Source: Adiantum capillus-veneris
Taxonomy: Eukaryota; Streptophyta; Polypodiopsida; Polypodiales; Pteridaceae
Assembly: GCA_014529385.2 (NCBI GenBank)
Contig: CM043953.1
Location: forward strand, 93,189,342 to 93,253,341
Direction: 5' to 3'
DNA: 64,000 nucleotides
In this document: positions 50,790-62,794 of the stretch, piece by piece
How positions within the stretch are numbered: the first letter of the stretch is position 1
Layout of the letters: each line of letters starts with the position of its first letter
Notes under the pieces: model-generated
Database searches by the model: none
What the model was told of the DNA's origin: nothing
Seen by the model: the letters and a program-made list of their open reading frames with translations, nothing else
Translations under genes and position numbers: made by a program

Positions 50790-51239
50790 AAGAGAAGCTC
50801 TTTGTCAATGATTCTAAACAATTGTACAAACTCACAATCAGTAAACCAATCTAGAATGGCTAGTATTCTGGGGATCCATCGAAGGAATATAGCTGCAGCA
50901 AGCTCACAGCTAGAGAATAAAGATGAAGATGAAGTGTTGCCATTGAGTGCTTGTGAGAGACAATTGCCACGAGGAACCGTTATTACCAATGAAACAAGAG
51001 ATTTGGTATATGCCTTTTGGACATTAGAGAGCAGAGTTTCACCCAACAAGAAAGACATATGCAAGATGAGAATTGGAAGGAAACGTGTCGTCAAACATCC
51101 TATACATCTACTCGACGAATCTCAAGTACCAACAACTTCTAGTAATTTTACATCTTGTTTGGTGCTACTTAAGGCTTATTTGGTCCAGACAGTACCAAAT
51201 TCGGAGTCTGCTGTACGGAAGACGGTGTTTACAATACCA
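50790..51239 (+). pseudogene. Unrecognised ORF, possibly transposon-derived
   Basis: About 150 residues open from about 50802. The segment RMASILGIHRRNIAAASSQL resembles a helix-turn-helix-like start, followed by FWTLESRVSPNKKDICKMRI and KHPIHLLDESQ. Amino-acid quality suggests a real former protein. The frame continues directly into the 21-bp minisatellite. I cannot name the family. Confidence 0.4.
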
Positions 51240-51640
51240 AAGAATATGTATAAAGTACCAAATCCTAGCTATCGAGTTCCAAAGCCTATCCAAAGAGTTT
51301 AAAATCCTCTCTATAGAGTACCAAAACCTAATTATCCAGTACCAATGCCTATGTATAGAGAACCAAAGTCTATTTACAGAGTACCAAACTCAATGGATAC
51401 CACCAAAGCCTCTCTGTAGAGTACCAAATCCTATCACTATAGGACCAGGATCTATTTATAGGGTACCCCATACTTCTGATAGTACGAAAGCCTATATGTA
51501 GAGTACGAAATCCTGTCTATCGAGTACCAAAGTCTATCTATGGAGTACCAAAGCACATCTGTAGAGTACCAAATCCAGTGTATCGAGTACCAAAGCATAT
51601 GTATGGAGTACCAAAGCAGATCTGTTCTTTAGTACCTGCA
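51240..51640 (+). repeat. 21-bp minisatellite encoding a heptapeptide, about 19 units
   Basis: Units of 21 bp based on gagtaccaaancctatctat. In the frame of the preceding ORF they encode YRVPNPS/YRVPKPI-type heptads until a TAA stop at 51300. Later units drift and change frame. Confidence 0.9.
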
Positions 51641-52205
51641 AATAGGGTTCTCTCTCTTCTTCTAGTAGGTCCTTAGCTAGAATCTCCTCTAAGCCTGTGG
51701 CTTCTTCCTTGTTTAGAGAGTCTTGACCACCTTCTCCTTCTGGGTTTCGCAGTATTATACCCATGACTTCCAAAGAGCTAGCATCCTCCTTAGATGACTC
51801 ATCCTCAGATGAAGAGCAGCTGCTTGTGCTCCATTCATCCATAGAAGTCTCCATCTCTAGGTCTTGTTGTCTACCCTGCTTCATGTCATACACAATTTTT
51901 TGTTGCTTGCCACCTACCTTATGATTTGGTCGCAACTCAAGGGAACCTGTCTCCCAATCTTGCCTAGCTTTCATAGCCATAAGCCAAGGTCTTCCAAGGA
52001 TTAGCGGATAGCCCTCCCCCTTAGTTGGGATCACATAAGCATCAATTGAGATTGCCACACCAAAAGCTGAAACCTTCACTCCATTAACCTTTCCCACACA
52101 AGCCACCCTTACATTATTTTCCATCTTAGCTTGTAAGGAAGTTTGCTCGTTTACTTCCAAACCCAACCTGTGCATTAATTTCTCTGTCATAACCAATTCC
52201 TCCCC
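51641..52205 (-). pseudogene. Gypsy protease-region fragment
   Basis: Minus-strand frame with VTEKLMHRLGLEVNEQTSL-like start (read as MTEKLMHRLGLEVNEQ), AFGVAISIDAYVIPTKGEGY, LILGRPWLMAMKARQDWETG and a following acidic linker (SSCSSSEDESSKED). This is the post-active-site protease region of another plant gypsy lineage. It abuts the MULE-like gene at about 52205 and the minisatellite at the other end. Confidence 0.75.
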
Positions 52206-54266
52206 AGTGTGAAATTCGTTGCTCCCACCATTTAAACCATCTGCTCACTCTTGTGATGCTCTCTGTAGATAGATGTTGTCTCCACCACTTTTGAATTGAA
52301 AGCGCCTTTTGAGATGCAAGCACAATGGTCTTACAAGCTCTCCAGTCCTCACACATATCAATGTGTTGATTTGTTAGATGTTGAGGTATCCACTTTTTAG
52401 CATATTTGTGGAGACTCTGCTTCCAATGAAATAGGCATGATCGTTCACGTCCCTCCATGATATTATCTGGCCCGCCATTGAAGACTGTTCGAATAGCATT
52501 CCAATTTGCACCAACTTCATCAGACATAAAAGCTGCAAAGTCAGCTGCACCATGTCCGTGCTTTTCCATTGTTGAATTAAGGCTCTCCCAAAAAATAACT
52601 TGAGTCTTTGCATCCTCCTCTTTAGTTTCACATATAGCAATTATTTGTAGTGATCGTATGCTGCAAGATATTCAACATAAACATTTTCACACATCTTCTT
52701 TTATTTAATGATAAAAAAATACGAGATATTTAAATACTTAAAGATTACCTTGGATCATAAACTGAGCATGACATTGTTGCCCATCCATCTATTCTATGGG
52801 TAAAATCAAAATGTACCCACGCATTTCTCAAGTCACCAGTTTCAGTTCTTTTCATCCGATTTACTAGATCAATCCCAGAACCTGGTCCTTTAGTGGACAT
52901 TTTAAATAGGAAGCACTTGTCATCCTCTTCACCCTGTCCAAGAAATCTACTCCCATGAAAAAAAGGAAACATGCACTTTTTTTGAAGCAATAAAATATTA
53001 TCATATCCATCCCCAATAAGAGCACCTTGACTCTTTCTCTCCTTTGAAACAATTGAAGAAAACCTACACGATGCATCACAAGAAGGCTAAATTTATAATA
53101 GTTAAAAAATTAACAAATTCAAGGAACCAAATTGAGTTTTCTTACCCTTTGGTTTGAACCAGTGGCATCATTTCTTCCAAAAAATCATTGAATTGTACAT
53201 CGGATGTAGCTTCAGCTTCCTCACCAATCAAGGAGTGAAGAACAAGTTGTTGAGCCACCAACATTTGAATTTTTCTTGGGCCACCCTTTTCTATTTTTAG
53301 TACTGCACCTATCAGTTTCCGCACTCTTGAAATAGCAGCCCTATAGGTTCCTGCCTTAACATTATGACAATGTTTACCAACATGTATTGCCAGTCGCGAC
53401 ATTGTACCATCTCTAGGCAAAACATAATATATTTTGCAAGGACAAGCAGCAACACAAGTAACAACCTTCTGACAATAATGACAAGTTATTGTTGTATTCT
53501 CTTCCATTGCAAGGTAGTCCTTTTTCACCTGTCTGTCCAAATATCCATGAAAATCTCTACTATTGAATTCTTGTTCCTTAATATAATGAGGACACGTTGA
53601 ATAATTACACTGCATGAATCCCAAACAGTGGCTTAGACGAATTGTGCATGCTATTACCATGGTTGTCACAGAGGGGCGAGTCCACAAGTGACCATCAAAG
53701 CGTTGTTCCATCCCTATCATTCGTTTTGTTTTATCCTGAGTCGCAGGTAACTCAAAACACAGATTTCCATCATAATGTTGTGGAAGTTCAGCAACTTGCA
53801 AAGGAGCTCCACATAATGTTAACAGATCATTTAACTTTTTTGCCCCTGGATTTTGTTGAATCCAAATGACGATTGACTGAGTTTTGAGCTGTCCTATATC
53901 GTCACCACTACTTTCAAGATGCACAATGCTTAAAACATCTTCAGATATCTCTTTGTCATTTCCTTTCTCATTGTCAGATACCTGTATAAATGTGTCTGAA
54001 TGAAGCATCTCAAACAAGCTCGAAAAAGAACCATCTATTAAGAAATGCTGATGACCTTCTATATCCCACTGTGGTTGCAGCAAGACTTTTGTTAGGCCAC
54101 AATCACTTTCAATAAGAGCAGATAGTGACTGAAAATGGCAAGATGGAGGCAACAAACTCTGCAAATAGTAAGCACTAAGCAACAATGAGTTTCCCTTCAA
54201 CTGAATGTCGCGGTTGACTATCTGACCACCAACCTTCCAAGTTATTGTTACTTTCATGTTGGACAT
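52206..54266 (-). pseudogene. MULE-like transposase gene, 3'-truncated
   Basis: Three exons in phase: 54266-53146, 53063-52749 and 52660-about 52206. The N-terminal part (374 residues) has a Cys/His-rich zone (CHYCQKVVTCVAACPC, then IHVGKHCHNVKAG) that could bind zinc. Exon 2 carries WVHFDFTHRIDGWATMSCSV and exon 3 LQIIAICETKEEDAKTQVIF, FMSDEVGANWNAIRTVFNGG and ERSCLFHWKQSLHKYAKKW. The spacing of acidic residues and the C...HW motif fit a MULE-type DDE domain. No stop is seen in the three exons, but the C-terminus is replaced by a gypsy fragment at about 52205. Confidence 0.62.
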
Positions 54267-54289
54267 ATTCTCTCAAGCAACAGATTACA

Positions 54290-54620
54290 GGGTGGAGATG
54301 CGAGAAAACTGTGGTGGATTAAGTGAAGGTGGTGAAGGTTAATGAAAGTTAAAGATAAAGTGAAGGTTAATGAAACTGGTGAAAGTTAATGAAAGATGTG
54401 AAGGTTAATGAAAGTGAAAGATTGGTAGGTAGACGAAAAGACAGTTGCATAAGATCTTGTGACGGCTCAAAGAATAATGAAAATCATAATTGAAGAAGTG
54501 CATTTAATATATGACGGTTCTGAATGTATGTGCAGTGGAATATGTCATCAAATTTGAGGGGCCATTTAATTTCTAAATGGTGGTTCAAGGACTGCATTTA
54601 ATGCAGTCTAATAGTGTCTT
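54290..54620. repeat. Upstream flank of the MULE-like gene with short tandem repeats
   Basis: Repeats of gtgaaggttaatgaaagt occur at about 54320-54420. The motif gcatttaat recurs near 54500 and 54595. A terminal inverted repeat of the MULE could lie here but none could be paired, because the 3' end of that gene is lost. Confidence 0.5.
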
Positions 54621-54628
54621 CATCTTTT

Positions 54629-54745
<117 letters not shown>

Positions 54746-54799
54746 TGTGTGAGTGTGTGTATAAAAAATGTAACATTCTATATGACTGACTTTGTATAA

Positions 54800-55620
54800 A
54801 AAACGTAGCAATTTTTTTAGTTAAGTTATATATATGATTCCATCTTGTCATTTTATATATATGTGTGTGTGTTTTTGGTAGTGTGTATATATAATTATTT
54901 TAGTTAAGTTATATACATTACTGTACGTGTGTATAAATGATTTTGTGGGTGTGTGTAAACAATGTAGCATTTTATTAAGTTAAGATATTTAAGTTAAGTG
55001 TATGTGCACATAGTTTAAGTTAAGATATTTTTAAGTTGAGTGTATTTAAGTTGAGTGTATGTGCATTTTTTAAAGTTAAGATATTTAAGTTGAGTGTATG
55101 TGCACATAAGATATTTAACTGTGCACATAGTTTTTACATTTTGTATGTGTGTGTGTGTGTGTGTGTGTGTGCATGACTTAACTTTAAGAATGCTACGTTT
55201 TTTATACACACAAACACATACAATCATTTTTTTAAATATATGGTTGTGTGTGTGTAAAAAACATAGTATTTTTTTAGTAAAACTATATATATGAATCCAT
55301 TTTGTGTATATCTTTGTGTGTGTATATACATACATACATATATATATATATATAAATGAATGTGTGTGTGTGAGTGTTTATACCACAATATCATTTTTGT
55401 AATATATGGTGTGTGTGAAAAAAGTAGTAGTTGAGATAAAAGTGGAGTGAAGTTTAAATGGAGTTTTAATTGAGATTGAAGTGGAGTGAAGTGAAAGTGA
55501 AGTTTTTCTGTGAAGAAGGAGATGAAAGTGGAGTGAAGAGAAAGTGGAGTTTTGCTGTGAAGAAGAAGGAGTAAGAGAAGACAAGGTACTGTGTGTGTGT
55601 ATGTGTGTGTAGATTTTCTA
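54800..55620. other. Gene-free AT-rich stretch with short tandem repeats
   Basis: Repeats of taagttaagatatttaagttgagtgtatgtgcacata lie at about 54975-55110. Related GAA-rich segments (gtggagtgaagt) lie at 55440-55570. No gene is supported. Confidence 0.6.
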
Positions 55621-55677
55621 CTCACGTGTGTGTGTGTGTGTGTGTGTGTGTGAGTGTGAGTGTGTGTGTGTGTGTGT

Positions 55678-55981
55678 GCGCTTACCTGCGCACGCTCTCC
55701 CGATCCACCGGAGGAGGTCCAATGGAGCTCCAATGGAGCTCCCCCATGCCTTGAAAGGCATGGTGAGAAGGCAACGCGCGCACTACCCTCTCACCATGCC
55801 TTTCAAGGCATGGGGGAGGTCCAATGGAGCTCCATTGGAGCTCCTCCATGCCTTGAAAGGCATGATGAGAGGGCAGTGCGCGCGCTGCTTTCTCACCATG
55901 CCTTTCAAGGCATGGAGGAGCTCCAATGGAGCTTCCATTGGACCTCCTCCGGTGGATCGGGCGAGCGTGTCCAGGTAAGCA
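55678..55981. repeat. Roughly 300-bp near-perfect palindrome with nested hairpins
   Basis: The left outer arm cgatccaccggaggaggtcc pairs with ggacctcctccggtggatcg at the right end. The centre is aatggagctccatt. Inside are four copies of catgcctt/aaggcatg hairpins. The flanks continue the symmetry, (TG)n on the left and (CA)n on the right. Confidence 0.9.
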
Positions 55982-56956
55982 CACACACACACACTCACAC
56001 ACACACACACAGTGATACACACACATCAAAACACTTGCACACATAGCACAAACACACACAGTCATGTATACGTACACACATTACACTTGCATACACACAC
56101 ATACATACATACATACACCCACATATATAAACACTTGCATTCACAACATCAACACACTTGCATACATACACACATACACATATAAACACTTGCATTCACA
56201 ACATCAACACACTTGCATACATAGCACAAACACACACACAATCATGCATACAGACACACACATATTACACTTACATTCACACACACACACAATCATGCAT
56301 ACATTCACACATACACACATATAAACACTTGCATTCACACACATCAACACACTTGCATACACACATATTAAACACACTTAGAGTAAAAATTACAATGATG
56401 TAAGAACAGGTCGTTGTAGAGAAGAGGTATACAAATGTCAAAATGGATTTGTATTTTTCCTTGCCATGAGCAAGTTGAGAATGGTTTTTTTTGTAATTTG
56501 CATTTTACGCCGTTATGCTGCCAAAATTTAGAATTTTATATTTGTATTGTCAAGCATATACACACATACACATATATAAACACTTTTATTCACAACATCA
56601 ACACACTTGCATACACACACATATTACACTTACATTCACACACACATAATCATGCACACATCCACTTGCATACACACACATACATACATACATACACCCA
56701 CATATATAAACACTTGCATTCACAACATCAACACACTTGCATACATACACACATACACATATATAAACACTTGCATTCACAACATCAACACACTTGCATA
56801 CATAGCACAAACACATACACAATCATGCATAAAGACACACACATATTACACTTACATTCACACACACAATCATGCATACATCCACACACACACACACATA
56901 TAAACACTTGCATTCACACACTTTAACACACTTGCATACACACTTACAGTAACAAT
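55982..56956. repeat. CA-rich satellite of acacttgcatacacac-type units
   Basis: Long arrays of cacttgcattcacaacatca and cacttgcatacatacacaca units with (CA)n and (CATA)n. They form two blocks separated by the first copy of the 162-bp duplication. Confidence 0.85.
56391..56552 (+). repeat. 162-bp direct repeat, copy 1
   Basis: From tacaatgatgtaagaacagg to gtattgtca. The second copy is at 56957-57118. Both contain tttacgccgttatgctgcc, which recurs in diverged form at 62300-62720 on the other side of the ParB-methyltransferase gene. Confidence 0.9.
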
Positions 56957-57118
56957 TACAATGATGTAAGAACAGGTCGTTGTAGAGAAGAGGTATACAA
57001 ATGTCAAAGTGGATTTGTATTTTTCCTTGCCATGAGCAAGTTGAGAATGGTTTTTTTTTTTAGTTTGCATTTTACGCCGTTATGCTGCCGAAATTTAGAA
57101 TTTTATATTTGTATTGTC
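56957..57118 (+). repeat. 162-bp direct repeat, copy 2, upstream of the ParB-methyltransferase gene
   Basis: Nearly identical to copy 1, 566 bp away, ending 40 bp before the ATG at 57158. It may include the promoter of that gene (inference). Confidence 0.9.
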
Positions 57119-57157
57119 ATTGCTAAGAAGATTTCTGTTGTTTGTGGTTAATAGATT

Positions 57158-60100
57158 ATGGCTCGTACACCATCTAAACGTGGCAGGACAGGTATCTCTC
57201 AAAGTAAGTTCAAATACATTAAGCTATTTGTTTTCTTTTCTTTTGTCTCATCATACTCACTAAACTATTTGTGTTCTTATTGTTTTTTGCTTGTAGGAGT
57301 AGGATACACATTAAGGTCTGGCACTACAGGGCATAGGGCCAATGCACGATCTTCCATTGCTTCTTCCAATGTCCATCGAAAGGAGGATATTTTGGGTGAT
57401 GTGCATGAAGAAGAGGATATATTGAGTGATGTGCATGAAGAAGAGGTGTTCATAGATATTCATGCTACACAAGATGAATTGGTGGCTCACAGCGTGTCTG
57501 AAGCAACAACAATTGTTGCTAAACCTCCCGATCATCCAACAGTATTTGGAAAGGATGTTCATGGTCAAATATTAGAGGAGGGTTTTATTGTAAAGAGAGG
57601 TGGGGAACCTCCTCGAATTCCTCTTTGTAGATTGATGGAAAATGAAGCCATTAGAGCGGTGGGTCCAGGCACTAAGGGCTTGGTGAAAAGGTTTGAGATG
57701 TCTGGATACAGTGTGCTTGGAGCTCCATTTCTTGTGTCATTTAAGAAGCCAGGCCATGATCAACATTATGTTTCCGACTTAGACAAAGATGAATGGGGGC
57801 CTATTTGGCAAGAAATAAGCGATGATTTTGATAATTCCCTTCCCCTTGAGTGGGAAGACTTAAGGGGAAAAAAATTTATCGTTTGGGATGGTAATCACCG
57901 TTTGAAAACTTGGATGCACTTAATAAAAACACGTAAGTGATTTCTTTTTTTGTTTAATATAAAGTTGACTTGTATTACTCTATGCTTTCTAATTTTCTTT
58001 TTTGTTGTTGTAGAATTTTCAATGATAAAGTGGAAACATTGTTCTATGAAATGTCAATTTGTCTTTGTTGATAGAAGTGCAGAGGGGGAGCTTATGCTAG
58101 CTTTGCGCTCTCAAAATGAGTAAGCACATTTGTTGTTTTGAACGTTATTGCTATTACTTTATCGATGTCATTCTGCTGCCATTTAATTTAAGATATTGTG
58201 GTTTAGGATTGGTAGAACCACTGTGAGCACAAATTTTGGGCAGGAGATCTTCTTGTTCCAAAAACTGGCTGTGGCAAGCAAAGATTCTTTAATGAAAGAC
58301 TTTCCCCAAGATTGGATTCGATGGATAGAGGTAGAGTTTGCTTGTGAGAAGAAGGCATCTAAAGGGAGTTGGTACAACGCTCTGCTCTTTTATTAGCAAT
58401 GCTCATATGGAAGGTATATTTTTTTGCCTTAAAGTACACTTTTTATGTAATTTCTAAAGCTTGAAATTATTTTGAAAAATCTTACTTTTTTTTTTCATTT
58501 GCTCTACAAAAGGAAGACTTTGACTTGTCTCTTATCAAAGAGATGCAAGAGATCAATGATCCCTCGATTTCACTGCCAGAAAAGGAAATGGTTGCTCGAG
58601 GAAGAGTAGAAAAAATATTCAAAGAAAGAGCTTATAAGGTAAACACTTTCTCTTCTCCCCGTTTATGTTTGAATTTCTACAAAATTGTAAGTTGACATGT
58701 CATTTGAATTTGATATATTTGATTGAAAAATTGATTTGATTTGATCTCGTGCTAATGTAACATAGATGTTGGCCATTGCCAACCCCGCCAATGGCCAAGG
58801 GTTCTTCTCTTTATTATTTAACTTCAATTGGATAAGAGAAAAGGATCAAGTGGGCCTTACAAGAGACAAAGTCCATCTTTGGCAACTTCTAAAATATCAC
58901 CAGAGAGGTAATAATTTTTGGATAAAAAATACACATGAAATCATCAAATGAATCAATGCATTTATGGTTTGTTTATTGTTTGCTCTATAGGAAAAAGGAA
59001 ATATTGCACTCTTTGATGCATTGCCGTGTAGATGATGTTACTTTTGAGCGTTATATTAGTGCAATGAAATTTAGAATGTACTTGCGTAAAGAGTGGTATT
59101 GGGGAAGTATCTTGAAGCAATGCTTGAGGATCAAAGGGAAAATGATTGAAGAAATGACGGAGGGCTTTGAAGCATGGTTTCATCACCAATTGAGGGACCA
59201 CATTGATAAAGCTTTTGTGGAGCTTTGGAGTAAGCTCAACACAAAAGAGTCAGATGAAAAAATTCCAGAGCTTATGGAATCTTCAAGGAGAGTATTATTC
59301 AGGTAATACAATTGATATCTTTATGGTTGTTATTGTATTTTTTACTTAGAGTTTGTATAATAAATAAGTCACTTAGGAAAGGAGCTCAAATAAAGTTAAC
59401 TGCATTTTATGTAGATGGCTAATTCAGCTTTACGATCAAACTTTGTTGGAGAAGTTGCCAATTGCTGTTGAAAGTTGGAGGGACCTCTCTTGTGAGGAGT
59501 GTATGTATCCACTATGGATGAGAGATTATGGTTTGATTGCTTGGGAAATTGAGTATTGCCCTTGGTGGCTAGATTACACTTGAGGCACCTACCCACGTGA
59601 TGAAGGGAACTTATATAAAGGTTATTTTTTGCATTTATAAAAACTACAAAATTGTTAAAGTGCTCATACTATTTAGATTATGTTTGTGAGAAATATATTT
59701 TTGTTTGCTTTAGAGCACGTTCTTGAAAGAAATGAAAATGGTATTGAGGAGATTGGCTTAGCTTCCAAGAAAGCCACCTCTTCGAAAAGAGTAAACAATA
59801 GTACAATCTCCTCTATAAAGAAACGATTGGATTTTGTTAGATCCAAGAAGCCCAAGAAGTCTCCCAAAAAGAACCAAAAAGCTGCTCAAGGCTCCACAGG
59901 TAAACTTGCTTGTATAGATATCTAGCTGTCACTTTCTTTCTACTCAACAATTCTTGATGAAATATTTTATTTTCTGATTATGCAGTGCCTTCCATAGATT
60001 GTGATGTGAATGTTATTGGGAACATGCTAGATGTTTACAAAATTTCTCTCGATGATGAGAAATGGTAAACACATGTGAAAAGAAAGACTAACTATGTGTG

Positions 60101-62022
60101 GTGTGTGTTGTGAATGTTTGAAATACATTTATTTGATCGTATGCAGGATCTTGGATTTTCTTCATTCAGCCCATGTTGATGGGGAAAAGAGCAATGAAAT
60201 GGCCTCTCTTTTGTTTGTGGATTTTCCAACAAACTTTAAAGTTGAAAATTTTTCACAGAACGAGGTATGCATCCTTCAAAACCACAATGGACAGTCTATG
60301 ATAGTTTTGGAACTTTAATTAAATTAACAATGCGTATTATGCAGGTCCCTCCATGGAATCAATTCTCTCGAAAATTAAGTAAGAAAGTGGCCGTAATAGC
60401 TTCAAAGTATGTGGTAGACAATGGGTGGTACATCACCCTCTAGCTAACATATTTAAGCATATCAAGAGGGTTTTCTTAGATAAATTGTCTAATGCAAGTA
60501 GCATTTCATTTAAATTTGTTAAAAAAGGACACTTAAAGTGTCCTGTTTTGGTACCAAACTAGCGTTAAGGCAAGGGCTGAAATAACTTCTTTAAAATTGG
60601 GGTCAGTAGCATACTCATCTATCATAGAAGATAGATCATTGTGAGTTGCTATGGACACCTCATTGGCTATATGATTGTGCTTGACTACAATATGAAAACT
60701 GAATTGAAAAAGAATATTTTGCCACCTCATTTTTTTGTCAAAGAGCTTGGTTTGTGTCATGAAGTACTTAAGACTCTGGTGATCCGTACGTAGGATGAAT
60801 GGAGTCCCCAAAAGATAGTGCTTCCATGTGGCAAGGGCATGTAGGATAGCTAGTATCTCCTTGTCGTAGATGCCCAATACTCGCTCGTCGCAATTGAGTC
60901 TTTAGCTCTCATATGCTACGGCATGCCCTTCTTGAAGCAAAACTGCTCCAAGGCAAATCTCCACAAGCATCACATTGGACCTCAAATGTTTTTGAGAGAT
61001 CTGATAGTGTAACCACAGGTTGAGAGGTAAGATTTTATTTAAGCTTGTCAAAAGCACTTTTCTCTTTAGCAGTCCAAATGTACTTAACTTTTTTCTTTGT
61101 CAAGTCATGTAGTGGTCCTGCTATTTGGGAGAGTTTAGCTATGAAGCGTCTACATTATGCATACATACCAATAAAGCTTTGTAGATCATGTACATTTCTT
61201 GGATTAGGCCATCCTTTTATTACCTCAAGCTTGGTTGGATCCATGTGGATGCCATCTTGAGAGATAATATGACCTAAGTATTGAATTTCTTAAAGAAAAA
61301 ATTCACTGATCACTTTGGCATTGTGTCTAGCCATGCCATCGAGATGGGATTCAAAATGATGCACACCATCCTTATTTTGATCCCCGATGGTTATGTGCGA
61401 AAGACCATTGAGATTGAGAGAGTAAGTAAATTTATTTGTTGATTGAAAAGCATGCTTGTAGTTTTCTTCAATTAGATCACATTCTAGTTGTAATTTGTAG
61501 GTGGAAACACTATTGCTAGGATTGTTTTATCGTAAGGGTCAACGTCCTATCTACGATCGATGAGATGGAGAGAGCGTGGACAACAACTCTTTCGATGCCA
61601 AGTCTGGAATACTGGTGGAGCGCGTCGACGGAGAGTACATTGGAGGACACGCTCTTAGAGGTGCCGCCGAGCGTAGCCTTGACTTCTTTCGGTAAGAATA
61701 TATGCTTCCTACTATGCGTTATTGGACTATGTTACATAAAGTAAAAATACGCATATTTTTTGCTTTTGTTAGCTGGCTTGTGCGGACATTTACTGCGGAG
61801 CACACCTACATTGTTGATATGTTTTCTGGATGTGGTGGCTTGGGCAATGTTTGCGTTGAGTTGTCTAGACACTGTCTCTGCATAGATAGTGATCCAGAGG
61901 TCTTCCATCAACATCTTTCACGCTTCAAGGCTCCATGTGTACGTGTTATTTCAGCAGTTGATGCAGATAGCGATGAGGAGACTGATTGGCAACAATATGA
62001 GCCCGGATCACATTGCCCTTGA
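57158..62022 (+). pseudogene. ParB-like domain fused to a permuted (beta-class) DNA methyltransferase-like domain, 15 exons
   Basis: Exons: 57158-57203, 57297-57932, 58014-58119, 58207-58413, 58513-58638, 58766-58907, 58991-59302, 59415-59620, 59714-59899, 59986-60064, 60147-60264, 60345-about 60437, about 61303-61421, 61501-61691, 61773-62022. Nearly all junctions are GT-AG and in phase. The N-terminus MARTPSKRGRTG is basic. A ParB/Srx-like core follows: IPLCRLMENEAIRAVG, KKFIVWDGNHRLKTW, FVFVDRSAEGELMLAL. A Lys-rich linker (KKPKKSPKKNQK) leads to a methyltransferase-like part in beta-class order: LLFVDFPTNF at motif IV (DFPT, not DPPY), then late motif I VDMFSGCGGLG and LCIDSD. Lesions: a lost base in exon 4, a phase slip at exons 6/7, TGA at 59579-59581, TGA at 61561-61563, and a gypsy insertion. 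Spliced and plant-like, so not bacterial contamination. Confidence 0.7.
60438..61302 (-). mobile_element. Reverse gypsy fragment interrupting the ParB-methyltransferase gene
   Basis: Minus-strand remnants of RNase H (YDKEILAILHALATWKHYLL, LRTDHQSLKYFMTQTKLF) and the RT connection region (near 61200: MDPTKLEV-like) match elements 2 and 3. It separates exon 12 (ends DNGWYITL) from the next coding stretch (DHFGIVSSHAIEMG). Exact borders and any duplication of target bases are unclear. Confidence 0.78.
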
Positions 62023-62287
62023 TTGACATCAACATTGGTATTATCTATCATTTTTTCTAGTTTGTGATTTTTATGGAACGACGTGTGACCATGGTGTTTG
62101 GGTGCCACTTTTTTGGTATTACTGAAGACATGTTGGTGTTGATCGTCCTTATCAATTCAGCCATGATTTCATATTTATTATACTAGATAGAAGTTTTTTG
62201 AGAGCTTTGGATTTACCAAAGTAATATACCAACATATGCTTTTTTGCTCATGTAATTTCTTCTTCCCGTGAGCATTCGCTGCTGCAT

Positions 62288-62720
62288 GGAAGCAAGTATG
62301 GAATGGGAATTTTTTTAGTTTGAATTTTCATACCGTTATGCTACCAAAATTTTGATTGCTTATCAATATCATCATGCTTTTTGTTCATGTTTGAAAACAT
62401 AATCATGATTTCACGTATACAGAAAAGTTAGTCAAGCTTCACGGAAGCAAGTATGGAATGGAAATTTTTTTTGTTTGTATTTTTGCGCCGTTATGCTGTC
62501 GAAATTTTGATTGCTTGTGAATATAATCATGCTTTTTGTTCATGTTTAGAAACATCATCATGGTTTCATGTATACACAAAAGTTAGGCAAGCTTCACGGA
62601 AGCAAGTATAGAATAGGAAAGCTTAACAAAAGTTAGGCAAGCTTTCACAGAAGCAAGTATGGAATGGTTTTATTTTTATTTTTCATGTTGTTATGCTGTC
62701 AAAATTTCATTTGCTTGTCA
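62288..62720 (+). repeat. 155-bp tandem repeat downstream of the ParB-methyltransferase gene
   Basis: Units start at ggaagcaagtatgg at 62288, 62443 and 62598, with a partial unit near 62648. Each carries a version of ccgttatgctrycaaaattt, the motif also present at 56510 and 57075 upstream of the gene. Confidence 0.87.
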
Positions 62721-62794
62721 GTATTTCTTTACACTGTCGGTCTAAGAATATATATAGTTTTATGTATAATATTTATATTATATATATAATATCT

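Noticed and set aside
57158-62022. Bacterial contamination as the source of the ParB-methylase
   Set aside because: The coding parts are split by plant-like GT-AG introns with T-rich acceptors, and a plant gypsy fragment is inserted in them.
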